From Halalkalicoccus sp. CG83 (lineage in GTDB: Archaea; Halobacteriota; Halobacteria; Halobacteriales; Halalkalicoccaceae), in the NCBI RefSeq assembly GCF_037081715.1, contig NZ_JAZDDH010000001.1:1798001-1862000 (forward strand): DNA of 64,000 nucleotides, in the 5' to 3' direction. This document shows positions 17,760-26,482 of the stretch, piece by piece. The first letter of the stretch is position 1; each line of letters starts with the position of its first letter. The position numbers and the translations under genes were made by a program. The notes under the pieces were generated by a model that searched no databases, was not told the DNA's origin, and saw nothing but the letters and a program-made list of their open reading frames with translations.

Positions 17760-18176
17760 ATGGCGAGCGTCCCGTTTCACTACGTCGACTTGCGCGCCTT
17801 CTGCTACGCGACGGAGGACGAGAAACGGGTCGAGGACGCGCTGCGAACCTACCTCCCGGAGGAGTTCCCGATCGAGCGAGCCGAGACCGAGGGGTACCAC
17901 GGCGACCGCATCCTCGTCCTCTCGGCGCGGGTCGAGAACGCCGACGACGTCCGCCACGTGCTCTCGCGGCTCCGCGAGTCGGCGGACCTCGAACGGGTCG
18001 AGGCCGAACTCGACGACCGGGTGACCGAGAACTGCGAGCTGTTTCTCACGCTCGATAAGCAGGCGGCGTTCCACGGCGATGTCTCGCTGGGCGAGGGGAT
18101 CACCCTCCGAGCGAAGGTCGAGGCCTACCCCGCGAAGAAGGCGGCGGCGCTCGAGAACGTCCGCGAGGCGCTGTAG
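17760..18176 (+). CDS. RNA-binding protein, COG1325-like (exosome-associated family)
   Basis: This 138-residue protein (PFHYVDLRAFCYATEDEKRVEDALRTYLP, then LFLTLDKQAAFHGDVSL and LRAKVEAYPAKK) matches the archaeal COG1325 family, with an L5-like fold annotated as an RNA-binding protein associated with the exosome. It starts with ATG five bases after the preceding small gene's stop, which indicates an operon. Length is as expected. The molecular role has not been established experimentally as far as I know. Confidence 0.85.
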   Translation: MASVPFHYVDLRAFCYATEDEKRVEDALRTYLPEEFPIERAETEGYHGDRILVLSARVENADDVRHVLSRLRESADLERVEAELDDRVTENCELFLTLDKQAAFHGDVSLGEGITLRAKVEAYPAKKAAALENVREAL

Positions 18177-18242
18177 TTCCCCGGACCGATCACCGTCCGA
18201 CGAACGTATACGTATATCAGACCCCCGCGTGAGGAGTCGCGT

Positions 18243-19619
18243 ATGTCGAACTCTGATACGACCGAACGCGGGCTGGTGAAGGCGCTCTCGCAACGCGATC
18301 TGCTCGTGCTCGCGTTCGGCGCGATGATCGGTTGGGGGTGGATCGTCCTCTCGGGCCAGTGGATCGACGACGGCGGACCGCTCGGCGCGATCGCGGCGTT
18401 CGTCGTCGGCGGCGTGCTCGTGGTCTTCGTCGCCGTCCTCTACGGCGAACTCGCCTCGGCGATGCCGTTCGTCGGCGGCGAACACGTCTACAGTCACCGG
18501 GCGCTCGGCGTGGCGGGGTCGTTCGTCTGTACGTGGGCGATCGCCTTCGGCTACGTCAGCGTCGCCGCCTTCGAGGCCGTGGCGCTGCCCTCCGCGCTCG
18601 CGTACGTGATCCCGGGGTTCAACGCAGTCGAACTCTGGTCGATCGCCGGCGACCCGGTCTACGCGACGTGGGTCGCCGTCGGCGTGCTCGGCGCCGCCGT
18701 GATGACGTATGTCAACTACATCGGCATCCGGCCGGCCGCCCAGCTACAGGCGATCGTCACCGTCGTCATCGCGCTGGCGGGCGTGGTGCTCGTGATCGGC
18801 GCGATCACCGGCGGCCAGCCCTCGTCCGACCCGCCGGTGGTCGCCGGGACGGCGGGGATCTTCGGGGTCGTCCTCGCGACGCCGTTCATGTTCGTCGGCT
18901 TCGACGTGATCCCCCAGGCCGCCGAGGAGGCCGACGTTCCCACGCGCGCGCTGGGAACGATCATCGTCGTCTCCGTCGTGCTCGCGACGCTCTTCTACAT
19001 CACCGTCATCTGGGGATCGAGCCGTGCGCTTCCGGGCGCTCAGCTGGTCGAGAGCCCGTTGCCCGCGGCGGCGGCGATGGAGGCGCTCTACGACAGCGTG
19101 GCGATCGGCCGACTGATGGCGATCGCCGGGATCGCCGGCATCCTCACCAGCTGGAACGCCTTCGTCATCGGCGGCAGCCGAGCGATCTTCGCGATGGCGG
19201 ACTCGGGAATGTTGCCCGCCTTCCTCGCGAGGACCCACCCCGAGTACAACACGCCTCACAACGCCATCGCCCTGATCGGCGTCTCATCGGCGCTCGCGCC
19301 GTTGTTCGGCGAGGGGATGCTCGGCTGGATCGTCAACGCCGGAGGACTGGGAATCGTCGTCGCGTGGCTGCTCGTCTGCGTCTCGTTTCTCGTCCTGCGC
19401 TACCGCGAGCCCGAAATGGAACGTCCCTTCCGGGTCCCCGCCGGCTACGCGACCGGCGCGATCGCGCTCGTGCTCTCGGCCCTCTTCGTCCTGCTCTATC
19501 TCCCCGGCGGTCCCTCCGCGCTCCTCTGGCCCTACGAGTGGCTCATGGTGCTGCTGTGGTCGCTTCTGGGGATCGGCCTCTTCGCCGTCTCGCGACGCGG
19601 ACGCGCGCTCGTCGGCTGA
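18243..19619 (+). CDS. APC family amino acid permease
   Basis: This 458-residue membrane protein has about 12 spans and the APC superfamily N-terminal pattern (SQRDLLVLAFGAMIGWGWIVLSG), where the broken first helix normally binds substrate, plus the block PFMFVGFDVIPQAAEE in span 6 and NTPHNAI after span 8. It probably imports an amino acid or amine; the substrate is not readable. The TATA-like CGTATATCAG (18210-18219) lies 27-30 bases before the start. The decayed region 19620-20291 follows. Confidence 0.93.
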   Translation: MSNSDTTERGLVKALSQRDLLVLAFGAMIGWGWIVLSGQWIDDGGPLGAIAAFVVGGVLVVFVAVLYGELASAMPFVGGEHVYSHRALGVAGSFVCTWAIAFGYVSVAAFEAVALPSALAYVIPGFNAVELWSIAGDPVYATWVAVGVLGAAVMTYVNYIGIRPAAQLQAIVTVVIALAGVVLVIGAITGGQPSSDPPVVAGTAGIFGVVLATPFMFVGFDVIPQAAEEADVPTRALGTIIVVSVVLATLFYITVIWGSSRALPGAQLVESPLPAAAAMEALYDSVAIGRLMAIAGIAGILTSWNAFVIGGSRAIFAMADSGMLPAFLARTHPEYNTPHNAIALIGVSSALAPLFGEGMLGWIVNAGGLGIVVAWLLVCVSFLVLRYREPEMERPFRVPAGYATGAIALVLSALFVLLYLPGGPSALLWPYEWLMVLLWSLLGIGLFAVSRRGRALVG

Positions 19620-19807
19620 CGTGAATGCGAACGTTCGATCGAGCGGTCGCTGGTAGTGGCGACGCTCGTCCTCCACCTGATCTACGAGACGGTCCTCGGC
19701 GCAACGCTCGATAGCGACGTCGGAGTACCGCTCGTTACACCCGAAGTTAGCTCGAACTAACCGACGCGCGATGCTCGAGCCGTATCGAGCGAGCGCTCAC
19801 CCCCGGA
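19620..19807. other. Decayed sequence between permease and ACR3-like remnant
   Basis: No intact gene is seen. One plus-strand frame (about 19625-19760) reads SLVVATLVLHLIYETVLGATL before a stop, which looks like the end of a small membrane protein without a usable start. It may be a gene fragment. Nothing else could be supported here. Confidence 0.4.
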
Positions 19808-20175
19808 GTGGTCGTTCCCCTGTCGTCATCGCCTCACAGCTCCCCCGCGTACGGGATTCGATCGATCAGATCGCAGCCGTCGTCCCGGTGTACGTCGCGT
19901 TCCTCGTCGTGATGCCGCTGCTCGGGTGACTCGCGGCTGGACTCCTCCGGATGAACGTCGAGGAGAGCCGTGCACTCGTGTTCACGTCGGTCACCCGGAA
20001 CTCGCTGGTCGTCCTGCCGCTGGCGCTCGCGCTGCCGGCAGGCTATCGGCTGGCACCGGCCGTCGTCGTGACACAGACGCTCGTCGAACTGACGGGGATG
20101 GTCGTTCTCACGCGGCTGGTACCGGCGTGGCTCCTTCCAGAGCCCCGAAACCGATCCCGATTCCCGACGTGGTAA
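19808..20175 (+). pseudogene. Remnant of an ACR3-type arsenite permease
   Basis: Only the C-terminal part is visible. One frame gives VVVPL at 19808-19822, then the next frame continues VVIASQLPRVRDSIDQIAAVV, VYVAFLVVMPLLG, an in-frame TGA at 19927-19929, and onward LAAGLLRMNVEESRALVFTSV, TRNSLVVLPLALALP and VVVTQTLVELTGMVVLTRLVP. The block SRALVFTSVTRNSLV and the terminal VVTQTLVEL are characteristic of ACR3/bile-acid-symporter family arsenite transporters. At least one frameshift (about 19822), one stop and a missing N-terminal half are present. The rest of the gap up to 20291 shows nothing. Confidence 0.68.
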
Positions 20176-20291
20176 CGGACGATTGAGGCTCCATCCTCGT
20201 CGTTACGCCCGCTATACGCTAGCGACGAAGCTCGCATTCGCCGGGGACGTTTGAAGAAGGTGGCCTCACGAGCGCCGGGAGAGCGAAACGG

Positions 20292-21902
20292 TCACTCCAG
20301 GAGGACCTCCACCAGCGCCATCTCGTCGGAGGGGACCGCCTCCTCGAGCGTCGATCGTAGCTCCTCCCACGACTCGGGCCGGTAGCCCTCGATCCCGAAG
20401 CTCTCGGCGAGGGTGACGAAGTCGGGGTTCTGGAGCGTGGTCCCGAAGTGCTCGCTGAGGTGTTGCTCCTGTTTCTCGCTTATCAGCCCGTAGTCGTTGT
20501 CGTTGAACAGCAGGATCGTATAGCCCAGCCCGAGGCGCGTGGCCGTCTCGATCTCGGCGCCGTTCATCAGGAAGCCGCCGTCGCCGGTCGCCGCGACGAC
20601 GTTCGACTCGCAGGCCAGATCCGCGGCCAGGCCACCCGGAACCGAGATCCCCATGCTCGCGAGCCCGTTCGAGATGATGCAGGTGTTGGGCTCGTAGGTC
20701 GGGAACGCCTGGGCGATCGCCATCTTGTGGCTGCCGACGTCCGAGAGCAGGACGTCCTCGTCGGCCATCACCTCGCGCAGGATCGGCAGCGTCCGGCGAA
20801 CCGAGAACGGCTCGTCGGGCTCGGGCCGTGCGGTGACGTGGTCGATCACCCGGTCGTGGATCTCGGTACACCAGGTCTTCCCCGCACCCGGACTTACGGC
20901 CTCCTCGATCGCCTGCAGGCTCGCGGGAATGTCCGCGACGATCTCCTCCTCTGGGTTGTAGTGGCGATAGACCTCCGCGGGCTCGTGGTCGACGTGGATG
21001 ATCGTCGTATCGAGGTCGGGGTTCCAGCCCGCGGGGTCGTGTTCGGCGATGTCGTAGCCCACGGCGAGCACGCAGTCGGCGCTCTCGATGGCCTCGCCCC
21101 CCTCGCCGTCGAGGCCCGAATCGAGCGTCAGAAGCGAGTAGGGCTCCCGGTCGGAGATCGCTCCCTTCCCCATGTAGGTTGCGACGACCGGGAGGCCCAT
21201 TCGGTGGACGAGTTCGCGGAGCCGGTTCGCGCTCTCGGAGTCCCGACCCGGCCCGTCCTGGGCGCGCGTCCGGACCGCGCCGTTTCCCGCCAGCACGATC
21301 GGGCGCTCGGCGCGTTCGAGCAGGGTCGCCGCGCGCTCTACGGTGTCCGGGTCCGGATCCGGCCGACGAACCCGATCGCGCGTGGGCAGCGGGGTGTCGC
21401 TCGTCTCCTCGCTCGCGACGTCCTCGGGGAACTCAAGGTGGGTCGCGCCCGGCTTCTCGTGTTCGGCGAGCTTGAACGCCTTTCTGACCGACTCGGCGAC
21501 GATCTCGGGCTCTCCGAGCTGGGTGTTCCACTTCACCACGGGTTCGAACATGTGGACGATGTCCAGCGCCTGGTGGCTCTCCTTGTGGAGCCGTTCGCGC
21601 CCCCCCTGACCGGTGATCGCCACCAGCGGGCTCTTATCGAGGTGTGCGTCGGCGACTCCGGTGAGGAGGTTCGTCGCGCCCGGACCCAGCGTACTGAGAC
21701 AGACGCCCGCCTCGCCGGTCAGGCGGCCGTGGACGTCGGCCATGAACGCCGCGCCCTGTTCGTGGCGGGTCGGGACGAACTCGACGTTCGAGTCACGGAT
21801 CGAGAAGAGCAGGTCCTCGAGCTCCTCGCCCGGTACGCCGAAGACGTACTCTACCCCTTCGGCCTCGAGACACTCGACCAGCAGGTCGGACGCTTTGGTC
21901 AT
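20292..21902 (-). CDS. Acetolactate synthase-like thiamine diphosphate enzyme (AlsS-like)
   Basis: This 536-residue ThDP enzyme has the catalytic Glu48 (PTRHEQGAAFMAD), the N-terminal pyrimidine domain GVPGEELEDLLFS, a central domain, and the ThDP/Mg motif GDGGFLMNGAEIETA about 25 residues before NDNDYG. The central block ADCVLAVGYDIAEHDPAGWN resembles catabolic acetolactate synthases (AlsS) rather than the FAD-containing biosynthetic type. It could make acetolactate from pyruvate; another 2-oxoacid reaction is possible. No small subunit gene is nearby. The start at MTKASDLLVE fits the family; the frame stays open 125 codons further upstream without family sequence. Confidence 0.9.
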   Translation of the reverse strand: MTKASDLLVECLEAEGVEYVFGVPGEELEDLLFSIRDSNVEFVPTRHEQGAAFMADVHGRLTGEAGVCLSTLGPGATNLLTGVADAHLDKSPLVAITGQGGRERLHKESHQALDIVHMFEPVVKWNTQLGEPEIVAESVRKAFKLAEHEKPGATHLEFPEDVASEETSDTPLPTRDRVRRPDPDPDTVERAATLLERAERPIVLAGNGAVRTRAQDGPGRDSESANRLRELVHRMGLPVVATYMGKGAISDREPYSLLTLDSGLDGEGGEAIESADCVLAVGYDIAEHDPAGWNPDLDTTIIHVDHEPAEVYRHYNPEEEIVADIPASLQAIEEAVSPGAGKTWCTEIHDRVIDHVTARPEPDEPFSVRRTLPILREVMADEDVLLSDVGSHKMAIAQAFPTYEPNTCIISNGLASMGISVPGGLAADLACESNVVAATGDGGFLMNGAEIETATRLGLGYTILLFNDNDYGLISEKQEQHLSEHFGTTLQNPDFVTLAESFGIEGYRPESWEELRSTLEEAVPSDEMALVEVLLE

Positions 21903-22002
21903 GGAGGGTCGACGGCCGCGAGCACCATCACTGCACTGCCGGCGAGGAACGTCGGGCGTCCATCGAATAGATAGAAGTGCGGGCCCCGCGAACCGACGGC
22001 GT

Positions 22003-22437
22003 ATGTACGATCGAGTGCTGGTTCCGACGGACGGAAGCGAGACGGTCGAGACGACGCTCGAACACGGGTTGCGGATCGCACGCGACAACGACGCCACCGT
22101 ACACGCGCTGTACGTCATCGACGGTCGCGTCGTTCGCTCCGCCGACGGCGACGCCCGCGAGGAACTCGAGCAAACGCTCGAGTCCGAGGGTCGCGAAGCC
22201 GTCGACGCGGTCGAATCCCGTGCGCTGGAGGCCGACCTCGAGGTGGTCTCCGAGATCCGATACGGGACGCCACACAAGGAGATCCTCGACTACGCCGAGG
22301 AGTCCGGGATCGACCTGATCGCGATCGGCACCCACGGCAAGAGCCCGCGCGAGAAGCTGCTCACGATGGGGAGCGTCTCCGAACGCGTCGTCGACAACGC
22401 CCCCGTCCCGGTGCTCGTCGTCAGGGACGAGAACTGA
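22003..22437 (+). CDS. Universal stress protein UspA family
   Basis: This 144-residue protein begins YDRVLVPTDGSE and ends with the nucleotide-binding pattern GTHGKSPREKLLTMGSVSERVVDNAPVPVLVV, where GxxG-(9)-G(S/T) indicates ATP-binding capacity. Single-domain Usp proteins act in stress adaptation, with targets generally unknown. It is divergent from the acetolactate synthase-like gene, about 100 bases apart, and convergent with the lipoprotein gene downstream (4-base gap). Confidence 0.93.
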   Translation: MYDRVLVPTDGSETVETTLEHGLRIARDNDATVHALYVIDGRVVRSADGDAREELEQTLESEGREAVDAVESRALEADLEVVSEIRYGTPHKEILDYAEESGIDLIAIGTHGKSPREKLLTMGSVSERVVDNAPVPVLVVRDEN

Positions 22438-22441
22438 CCGG

Positions 22442-22867
22442 TCACTCGTAGCCGCGCTCAAGGGTGACCGTTATCTCGACGTCCTCGCCATCGACCGTGA
22501 CCGGCTCCTCGACGTTCGTGTACTCCTGGCTCTCGACTTCGACGAGGTAGTCGCCGTTCTCGAGGTCGAAGCTGACGACCCCCTCGCGGTCGGGCACCGT
22601 CGCCTCCGCCCGCTGGATGAGCCCCTCCTCGGTCACGACCGACACCGACGCCTCGTGGGCCGGTTCGCCGTTGGTCTGCTCGAGATGGACGGTCAGCGTG
22701 TAGGTCTCGGGTTCCCCCTCGTCGACCTGGGCGGGCCCGCTCGGGACCACGCCCGAACAGCCCGCGAGCGAGAGCGCCGCGAGCGTCCCGGTCGCACGGA
22801 GCAGCCGCCGTCTGGACCCTCCGGATTCGCGTCCTTGCACGGTGGTCTCTCGGGGGGCGTCCCTCAT
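22442..22867 (-). CDS. Tat lipoprotein with carboxypeptidase-regulatory-like domain
   Basis: This 141-residue protein has a twin-arginine signal (SRRRLLRATGTLAALSLAGC), so it should be lipid-anchored outside the cell. The mature part is a beta-rich domain (TYTLTVHLEQTNGEPAHEASVSVV, GVVSFDLENGDYLVEVES) like the PEGA/CarboxypepD_reg folds. Its start codon overlaps the stop of the aldehyde dehydrogenase gene by one base (TAATG), so it is probably translated from the same message. Its role is unknown; surface adhesion or structural roles are typical for such domains. Confidence 0.82.
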   Translation of the reverse strand: MRDAPRETTVQGRESGGSRRRLLRATGTLAALSLAGCSGVVPSGPAQVDEGEPETYTLTVHLEQTNGEPAHEASVSVVTEEGLIQRAEATVPDREGVVSFDLENGDYLVEVESQEYTNVEEPVTVDGEDVEITVTLERGYE

Positions 22868-24261
22868 TACTCCGTCGCGACCGAGTCGCGCTCGCCGGCC
22901 GCCTGCACCCACACCGTCTTCTGATTGACGAACTCCCGGATGCCGTGTCGGGAGAGCTCGCGGCCGTAGCCCGAGTTCTTCACGCCGCCGAAGGGCAGAC
23001 GCGGGTCGGACTTGACCATCTCGTTGACGAAGACACAGCCCGCCTCGACCCGACGGGCGAGCCGGTCGCCACGGTCGAGGTCGTCGGTCCAGAGCGACGC
23101 GCCGAGCCCGTAGCGGGCGTCGTTCGCGAGCTCGATCGCCTCGTCCTCGTCCTCGACGCTGAAGACGGCTGCGACGGGACCGAACACCTCCTCTGCGGCC
23201 GCCGGCGAGTCGAGCGGCGGCTCGGCGAGCACGGTCGGCTGGTAGAAGGATCCCTCGCGGTCGGCCGGCTCGCCGCCGAGCTCCAACTGTGCACCCATCT
23301 CGACGCTCTCCTCGACCTGTTCGTGGAGATCCTCGACGAGGTCCTCGCGGGCCTGCGGGCCGACGTTCGTCTCCTCGTCCGCGGGGTCGCCCATCTGGAG
23401 GGCGTCCATCTCCTCCGTGAACTTCTCGAGGAACTCGTCGTAGACGCCCTCGTGGACGATGAACCGCTTCGCGGCGATGCAGGACTGCCCGGAGTTGATC
23501 GTCCGGGCCTGCACGCCGGTTTCGGCCGCGGCGTCGAGGTCGGCGTCGTCGAGGACGACGAACGGGTCGCTCCCGCCGAGTTCGAGCACGCTCTTCTTCA
23601 CGTTGCTCCCGGCGGCCTCGCCGACGGCCCGTCCGGCACCCTCGCTCCCGGTCAGCGTGACCGCGGCGACGCGGTCGTCCGCGATGATCTCCTCGATGGC
23701 GTCCGAGCCCACCAGAAGCGAGGTGAACACGTCCTCGGGGTAGCCCGCCTCCTCGAACACCTCCTCGATGGCCTTCGCACAGCCCGGGACGTTCGAGGCG
23801 TGTTTGAGGACGCCCACGTTGCCCGCCGTCAGGTGGGGGGCGGCGAAGCGGAACACCTGCCAGAACGGGAAGTTCCACGGCATCACCGCGAGCACCGTCC
23901 CCATCGGCTCGTAGGAGACGAACGTCTCGGCCTCCGGCTCGCTCCCGAGGTGTTCGTCGGCGAGGAACTCGCCCGCGCGCTCGGCGTAGTACTCACAGAC
24001 CCACGCACACTTCTGGATCTCCGCGTGGGACTGGCTGATGGGTTTGCCCATCTCGCGGGTCATCAGCTCGGCGTACTCGTCCTCGTTCTCGTACAGCACC
24101 TCCGCGGCGTTCGCGAGCAGCTCCTGGCGCTCGCTCATCGGCCGCTCGCTCCAGGACTCGAAGCGCTGGTCGGCGCGGTCGAGCGCGGCGTCGACCGCCT
24201 CGTCGCCGTGGTCGTCGTACGTTTCGATCGTCTCGCCGGTCGCAGGATTGATGCTTTCCAT
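22867..24261 (-). CDS. NAD(P)-dependent aldehyde dehydrogenase (succinate-semialdehyde type)
   Basis: This 464-residue enzyme has the family motifs in order: PWNFPFWQVFR (about 128-138), TGSEGAGRAVG (204-214), catalytic general base Glu227 in LELGGSDPF and nucleophile Cys261 in NSGQSCIAAKRF. Overall it looks most like short bacterial succinate-semialdehyde dehydrogenases (Sad/YneI type). The reaction would be aldehyde to carboxylate with NAD(P)+. The exact aldehyde is uncertain. The lipoprotein gene overlaps its 3' end. Confidence 0.93.
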   Translation of the reverse strand: MESINPATGETIETYDDHGDEAVDAALDRADQRFESWSERPMSERQELLANAAEVLYENEDEYAELMTREMGKPISQSHAEIQKCAWVCEYYAERAGEFLADEHLGSEPEAETFVSYEPMGTVLAVMPWNFPFWQVFRFAAPHLTAGNVGVLKHASNVPGCAKAIEEVFEEAGYPEDVFTSLLVGSDAIEEIIADDRVAAVTLTGSEGAGRAVGEAAGSNVKKSVLELGGSDPFVVLDDADLDAAAETGVQARTINSGQSCIAAKRFIVHEGVYDEFLEKFTEEMDALQMGDPADEETNVGPQAREDLVEDLHEQVEESVEMGAQLELGGEPADREGSFYQPTVLAEPPLDSPAAAEEVFGPVAAVFSVEDEDEAIELANDARYGLGASLWTDDLDRGDRLARRVEAGCVFVNEMVKSDPRLPFGGVKNSGYGRELSRHGIREFVNQKTVWVQAAGERDSVATE

Positions 24262-24339
24262 GGTTGCTCCGGTCGTCGTACGGCGCTCGGTGCTCGGGCT
24301 ACGCGGGACACGTCCATAGTGGTTGGTGCTTGCACCCGC

Positions 24340-24477
24340 TCATCCGCGTCCGTGGTCGTGGTACTCGCCGAGAAACGTCCCGCAGTCCGGACAGTGGACG
24401 AGGACGAGCCGCGGTCGCTCGTGGCGGATCAGCTCCTCCGGTTCGAACTCGCCGTCACAGCGCTGGCAGGTAGTCAC
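24340..24477 (-). CDS. Tiny putative zinc-binding protein
   Basis: A GTG-started frame encodes 45 residues: TTCQRCDGEFEPEELIRHE, then LVLVHCPDCGTFLGEYHDH. The paired CxxC motifs (Cys4/Cys7 and Cys29/Cys32) form a typical zinc ribbon, with additional histidines at the end. It sits between the Hsp20 gene (61 bases upstream in its own direction) and the aldehyde dehydrogenase gene, all on the minus strand. Many haloarchaea have such micro-proteins. No ATG alternative exists. The function is unknown; a regulatory or scaffold role is possible. Confidence 0.65.
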   Translation of the reverse strand: MTTCQRCDGEFEPEELIRHERPRLVLVHCPDCGTFLGEYHDHGRG

Positions 24478-24538
24478 GCGTCGACGTTCGACGGCCGTCG
24501 TCGTAGTCGTTACTGGGGCCCTGCCACGATCCGTCGAC

Positions 24539-24976
24539 CTACTCGATGTCGATGGTACGCCCGCCGGAGGCGGCGTCGCGCTTGGGGAGCGTGATCGTCA
24601 GCACGCCGTTTCTGTACGTCGCGGAGACCGACTCCTCCTCGACCGGTTCGGGCAGCCGGATCGATCGACGCATCGACTCGCTGCGGCGCTCGCTTCGGAT
24701 GTAGGTCTCGTCCTCCTGCTCGGTCGACTCCTCGCGGTCGGCCTCGATGCTGAGGGTGTCGTCCGTGACGCGGACGCTGATCTCCTCCCGTTCGAAGCCG
24801 GGGGTGTCGGCCGTGACGACGTACTCGTCGTCCCGGTCGGCCAGGTCGATGCTCATGCGGCTCCCGCCCGCCATGCCGAAGACGTCCTGGTTGAGGCCGG
24901 ACTGGTTCTCGAACTGCTGGCTGAACCGGTTGAACAGCTCCTCGATGTCGTCGAACGGGTTTCTACGTCCAGACAT
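24539..24976 (-). CDS. Hsp20/alpha-crystallin family small heat shock protein
   Basis: This 145-residue protein has a disordered, Gln-rich N-terminus (RRNPFDDIEELFNRFSQQFENQ) and an alpha-crystallin domain (about 45-135: YVVTADTPGFEREEISVRV, and the A-x-x-x-N-G-V-L motif in ATYRNGVLTITLP). It should form oligomers that hold unfolded proteins in the cytoplasm. The minus-strand sequence GGTTAAGGGG about 25-35 bases upstream may be its TATA region. It is divergent from rnp3. Confidence 0.94.
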   Translation of the reverse strand: MSGRRNPFDDIEELFNRFSQQFENQSGLNQDVFGMAGGSRMSIDLADRDDEYVVTADTPGFEREEISVRVTDDTLSIEADREESTEQEDETYIRSERRSESMRRSIRLPEPVEEESVSATYRNGVLTITLPKRDAASGGRTIDIE

Positions 24977-25059
24977 ACGTGTCGGGGTACGAGCGCCCGA
25001 CCCCTTAACCTTGGCCCGGAAACCGCCACGGGTATGGCGGGCCCGGCGGTACGGAGGGT

Positions 25060-25764
25060 ATGTACGAGGCGGTCCACGCCCACCCTGATGGCCGATCGAC
25101 CGTCGCCCGCTTCGCCCACGCCGCCCGCGAGTACGGCTTCGAGGGGATCGTCGTCCGCAACCACGGCGACGCCCGCGCCGAGTACGATCCCGAGCGGATC
25201 ACGGAGCGCTACGGGATCGACGTCGTTCCGGGCATCGAGATCCGTGCGGAGGACCCCGAGCGGGCCAGCGGTTACCTCGGGAGCTACCGCGAGGAGCTCC
25301 CCGTGCTGGCGGTCCACGGCGGGACGAACGCGCTGAACCGCTTCGCGGTCGAACAGGAGCGCGTCGACGTGCTCGCCCACCCCACCCGCGGCGAGGGTGA
25401 CTTCAACCACGTGCTCGCGAAGGCCGCCACGCGAAACGGCGTCCGCGTGGAGTTCGACCTCGATCCCGTCCTCCGTGCGGAGGGTGGACGCCGAGTGCAG
25501 GCGCTCTCGGACCTGCGGAAGCTTCGCGAGCTCGTCGGGAAGTACGACGTACCGTACGTCGTGAGCGCGGAGCCGACGAGCCACCTCCAGCTTCGAGCGC
25601 CACGCGAGCTGGTCGCAGTCGGGGAGCGGATCGGGTTCTCGGAGGTGCAGATCCGGAGCGGGCTCCGCGAGTGGGACCGGCTCGCCGAACGGAACCGCGA
25701 ACGCCTCTCCGAGTCCTTCATTGAGCCGGGCGTCCGTAGGGGACGGTATGAAACGGACCGTTGA
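25060..25764 (+). CDS. rnp3: RNase P protein component 3 (Rpp30)
   Basis: This 234-residue protein is the TIM-barrel p30 subunit of archaeal RNase P, which removes 5' leaders from pre-tRNA. Recognisable elements include YEAVHAHPDG, EGIVVRNHGD, PGIEIRA, HGGTNALNRFAVE, RVDVLAHPTRGEGDFNHVLAK and the SAEPTSHLQLR block near the end. It is the first gene of the run rnp3, methyltransferase, rnp2, psmA, sdo1. The next gene starts 17 bases before its stop. The length agrees with the family. Confidence 0.94.
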   Translation: MYEAVHAHPDGRSTVARFAHAAREYGFEGIVVRNHGDARAEYDPERITERYGIDVVPGIEIRAEDPERASGYLGSYREELPVLAVHGGTNALNRFAVEQERVDVLAHPTRGEGDFNHVLAKAATRNGVRVEFDLDPVLRAEGGRRVQALSDLRKLRELVGKYDVPYVVSAEPTSHLQLRAPRELVAVGERIGFSEVQIRSGLREWDRLAERNRERLSESFIEPGVRRGRYETDR

Positions 25765-26410
25765 GGAACACGCGAGCCGGTTCGACGCACAAGCCGCGGA
25801 GTACGACGACAGCCAGGACAGCGAGGCCTACAGGGCGTGTGCGAACCTCGTGATCGAGCTCGCGGATCCGGGCCCCGACGACGTCGTGCTCGACATCGGT
25901 ACGGGAACCGGTGCCATCGCGCTGGCGCTCGCGGACGACGCCAAGCGAGTCGTCGGCCGCGACATCAGCGAGGGGATGCTCGAAAAGGCGCGCGAGAAGG
26001 CCGCCACCGCGGGGATCGAGAACGGCGCCGAATCGACCGCCGATTCGGCTGGCTCCCGGACTGGCGGGTCCGGGACCGTCGAGTTCGGCGAGGGACGGTT
26101 TCGCGAGCCGAACTACGACGGCGAGGTAGATATCGTCGTCTCGAACTTCGCGATGCACCACCTCTCGGACGAGGAGAAGCGCGAGGCGATCGAGACCATT
26201 GCCGCCCTCGATCCTCGGAAGTTCGTCCTCGGGGACGTCATGTTCTTCGGTAAGCCGGACCCCGACGAACCGTTCTACAGCCCCGAGGTCGACGATCCCG
26301 CCACCGTCGGCACGCTAGTCGAGGCGTTCACCGAGGCGGGCTTGGCCGTCACCGGCGCGCGGCGCGTCCACGACCAGGTCGGCGTGCTGGTCGGCGAACG
26401 CCTCGAGTGA
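25748..26410 (+). CDS. Class I SAM-dependent methyltransferase
   Basis: This 220-residue protein has a Rossmann-type methyltransferase domain: VLDIGTGTGAIALALA (SAM motif I, about 44-59), then VGRDISEGMLEKAREKA and the motif IVVSNFAMHHLSDEEKREAI. A low-complexity insertion rich in Ala/Ser/Gly (about 93-113) is halophile-like. The start ATG lies inside the end of rnp3, which argues for translational coupling. Its target is not known. Its placement between two RNase P subunit genes suggests, but does not show, a role in RNA metabolism. Confidence 0.9.
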   Translation: MKRTVEEHASRFDAQAAEYDDSQDSEAYRACANLVIELADPGPDDVVLDIGTGTGAIALALADDAKRVVGRDISEGMLEKAREKAATAGIENGAESTADSAGSRTGGSGTVEFGEGRFREPNYDGEVDIVVSNFAMHHLSDEEKREAIETIAALDPRKFVLGDVMFFGKPDPDEPFYSPEVDDPATVGTLVEAFTEAGLAVTGARRVHDQVGVLVGERLE

Positions 26411-26482
26411 GGCGGGCTTGTGGAACCCCCATAGCTCGCCGACAACGGCGAACCTATCCGTCCCGGGGCCCGTTGCTTAGGC

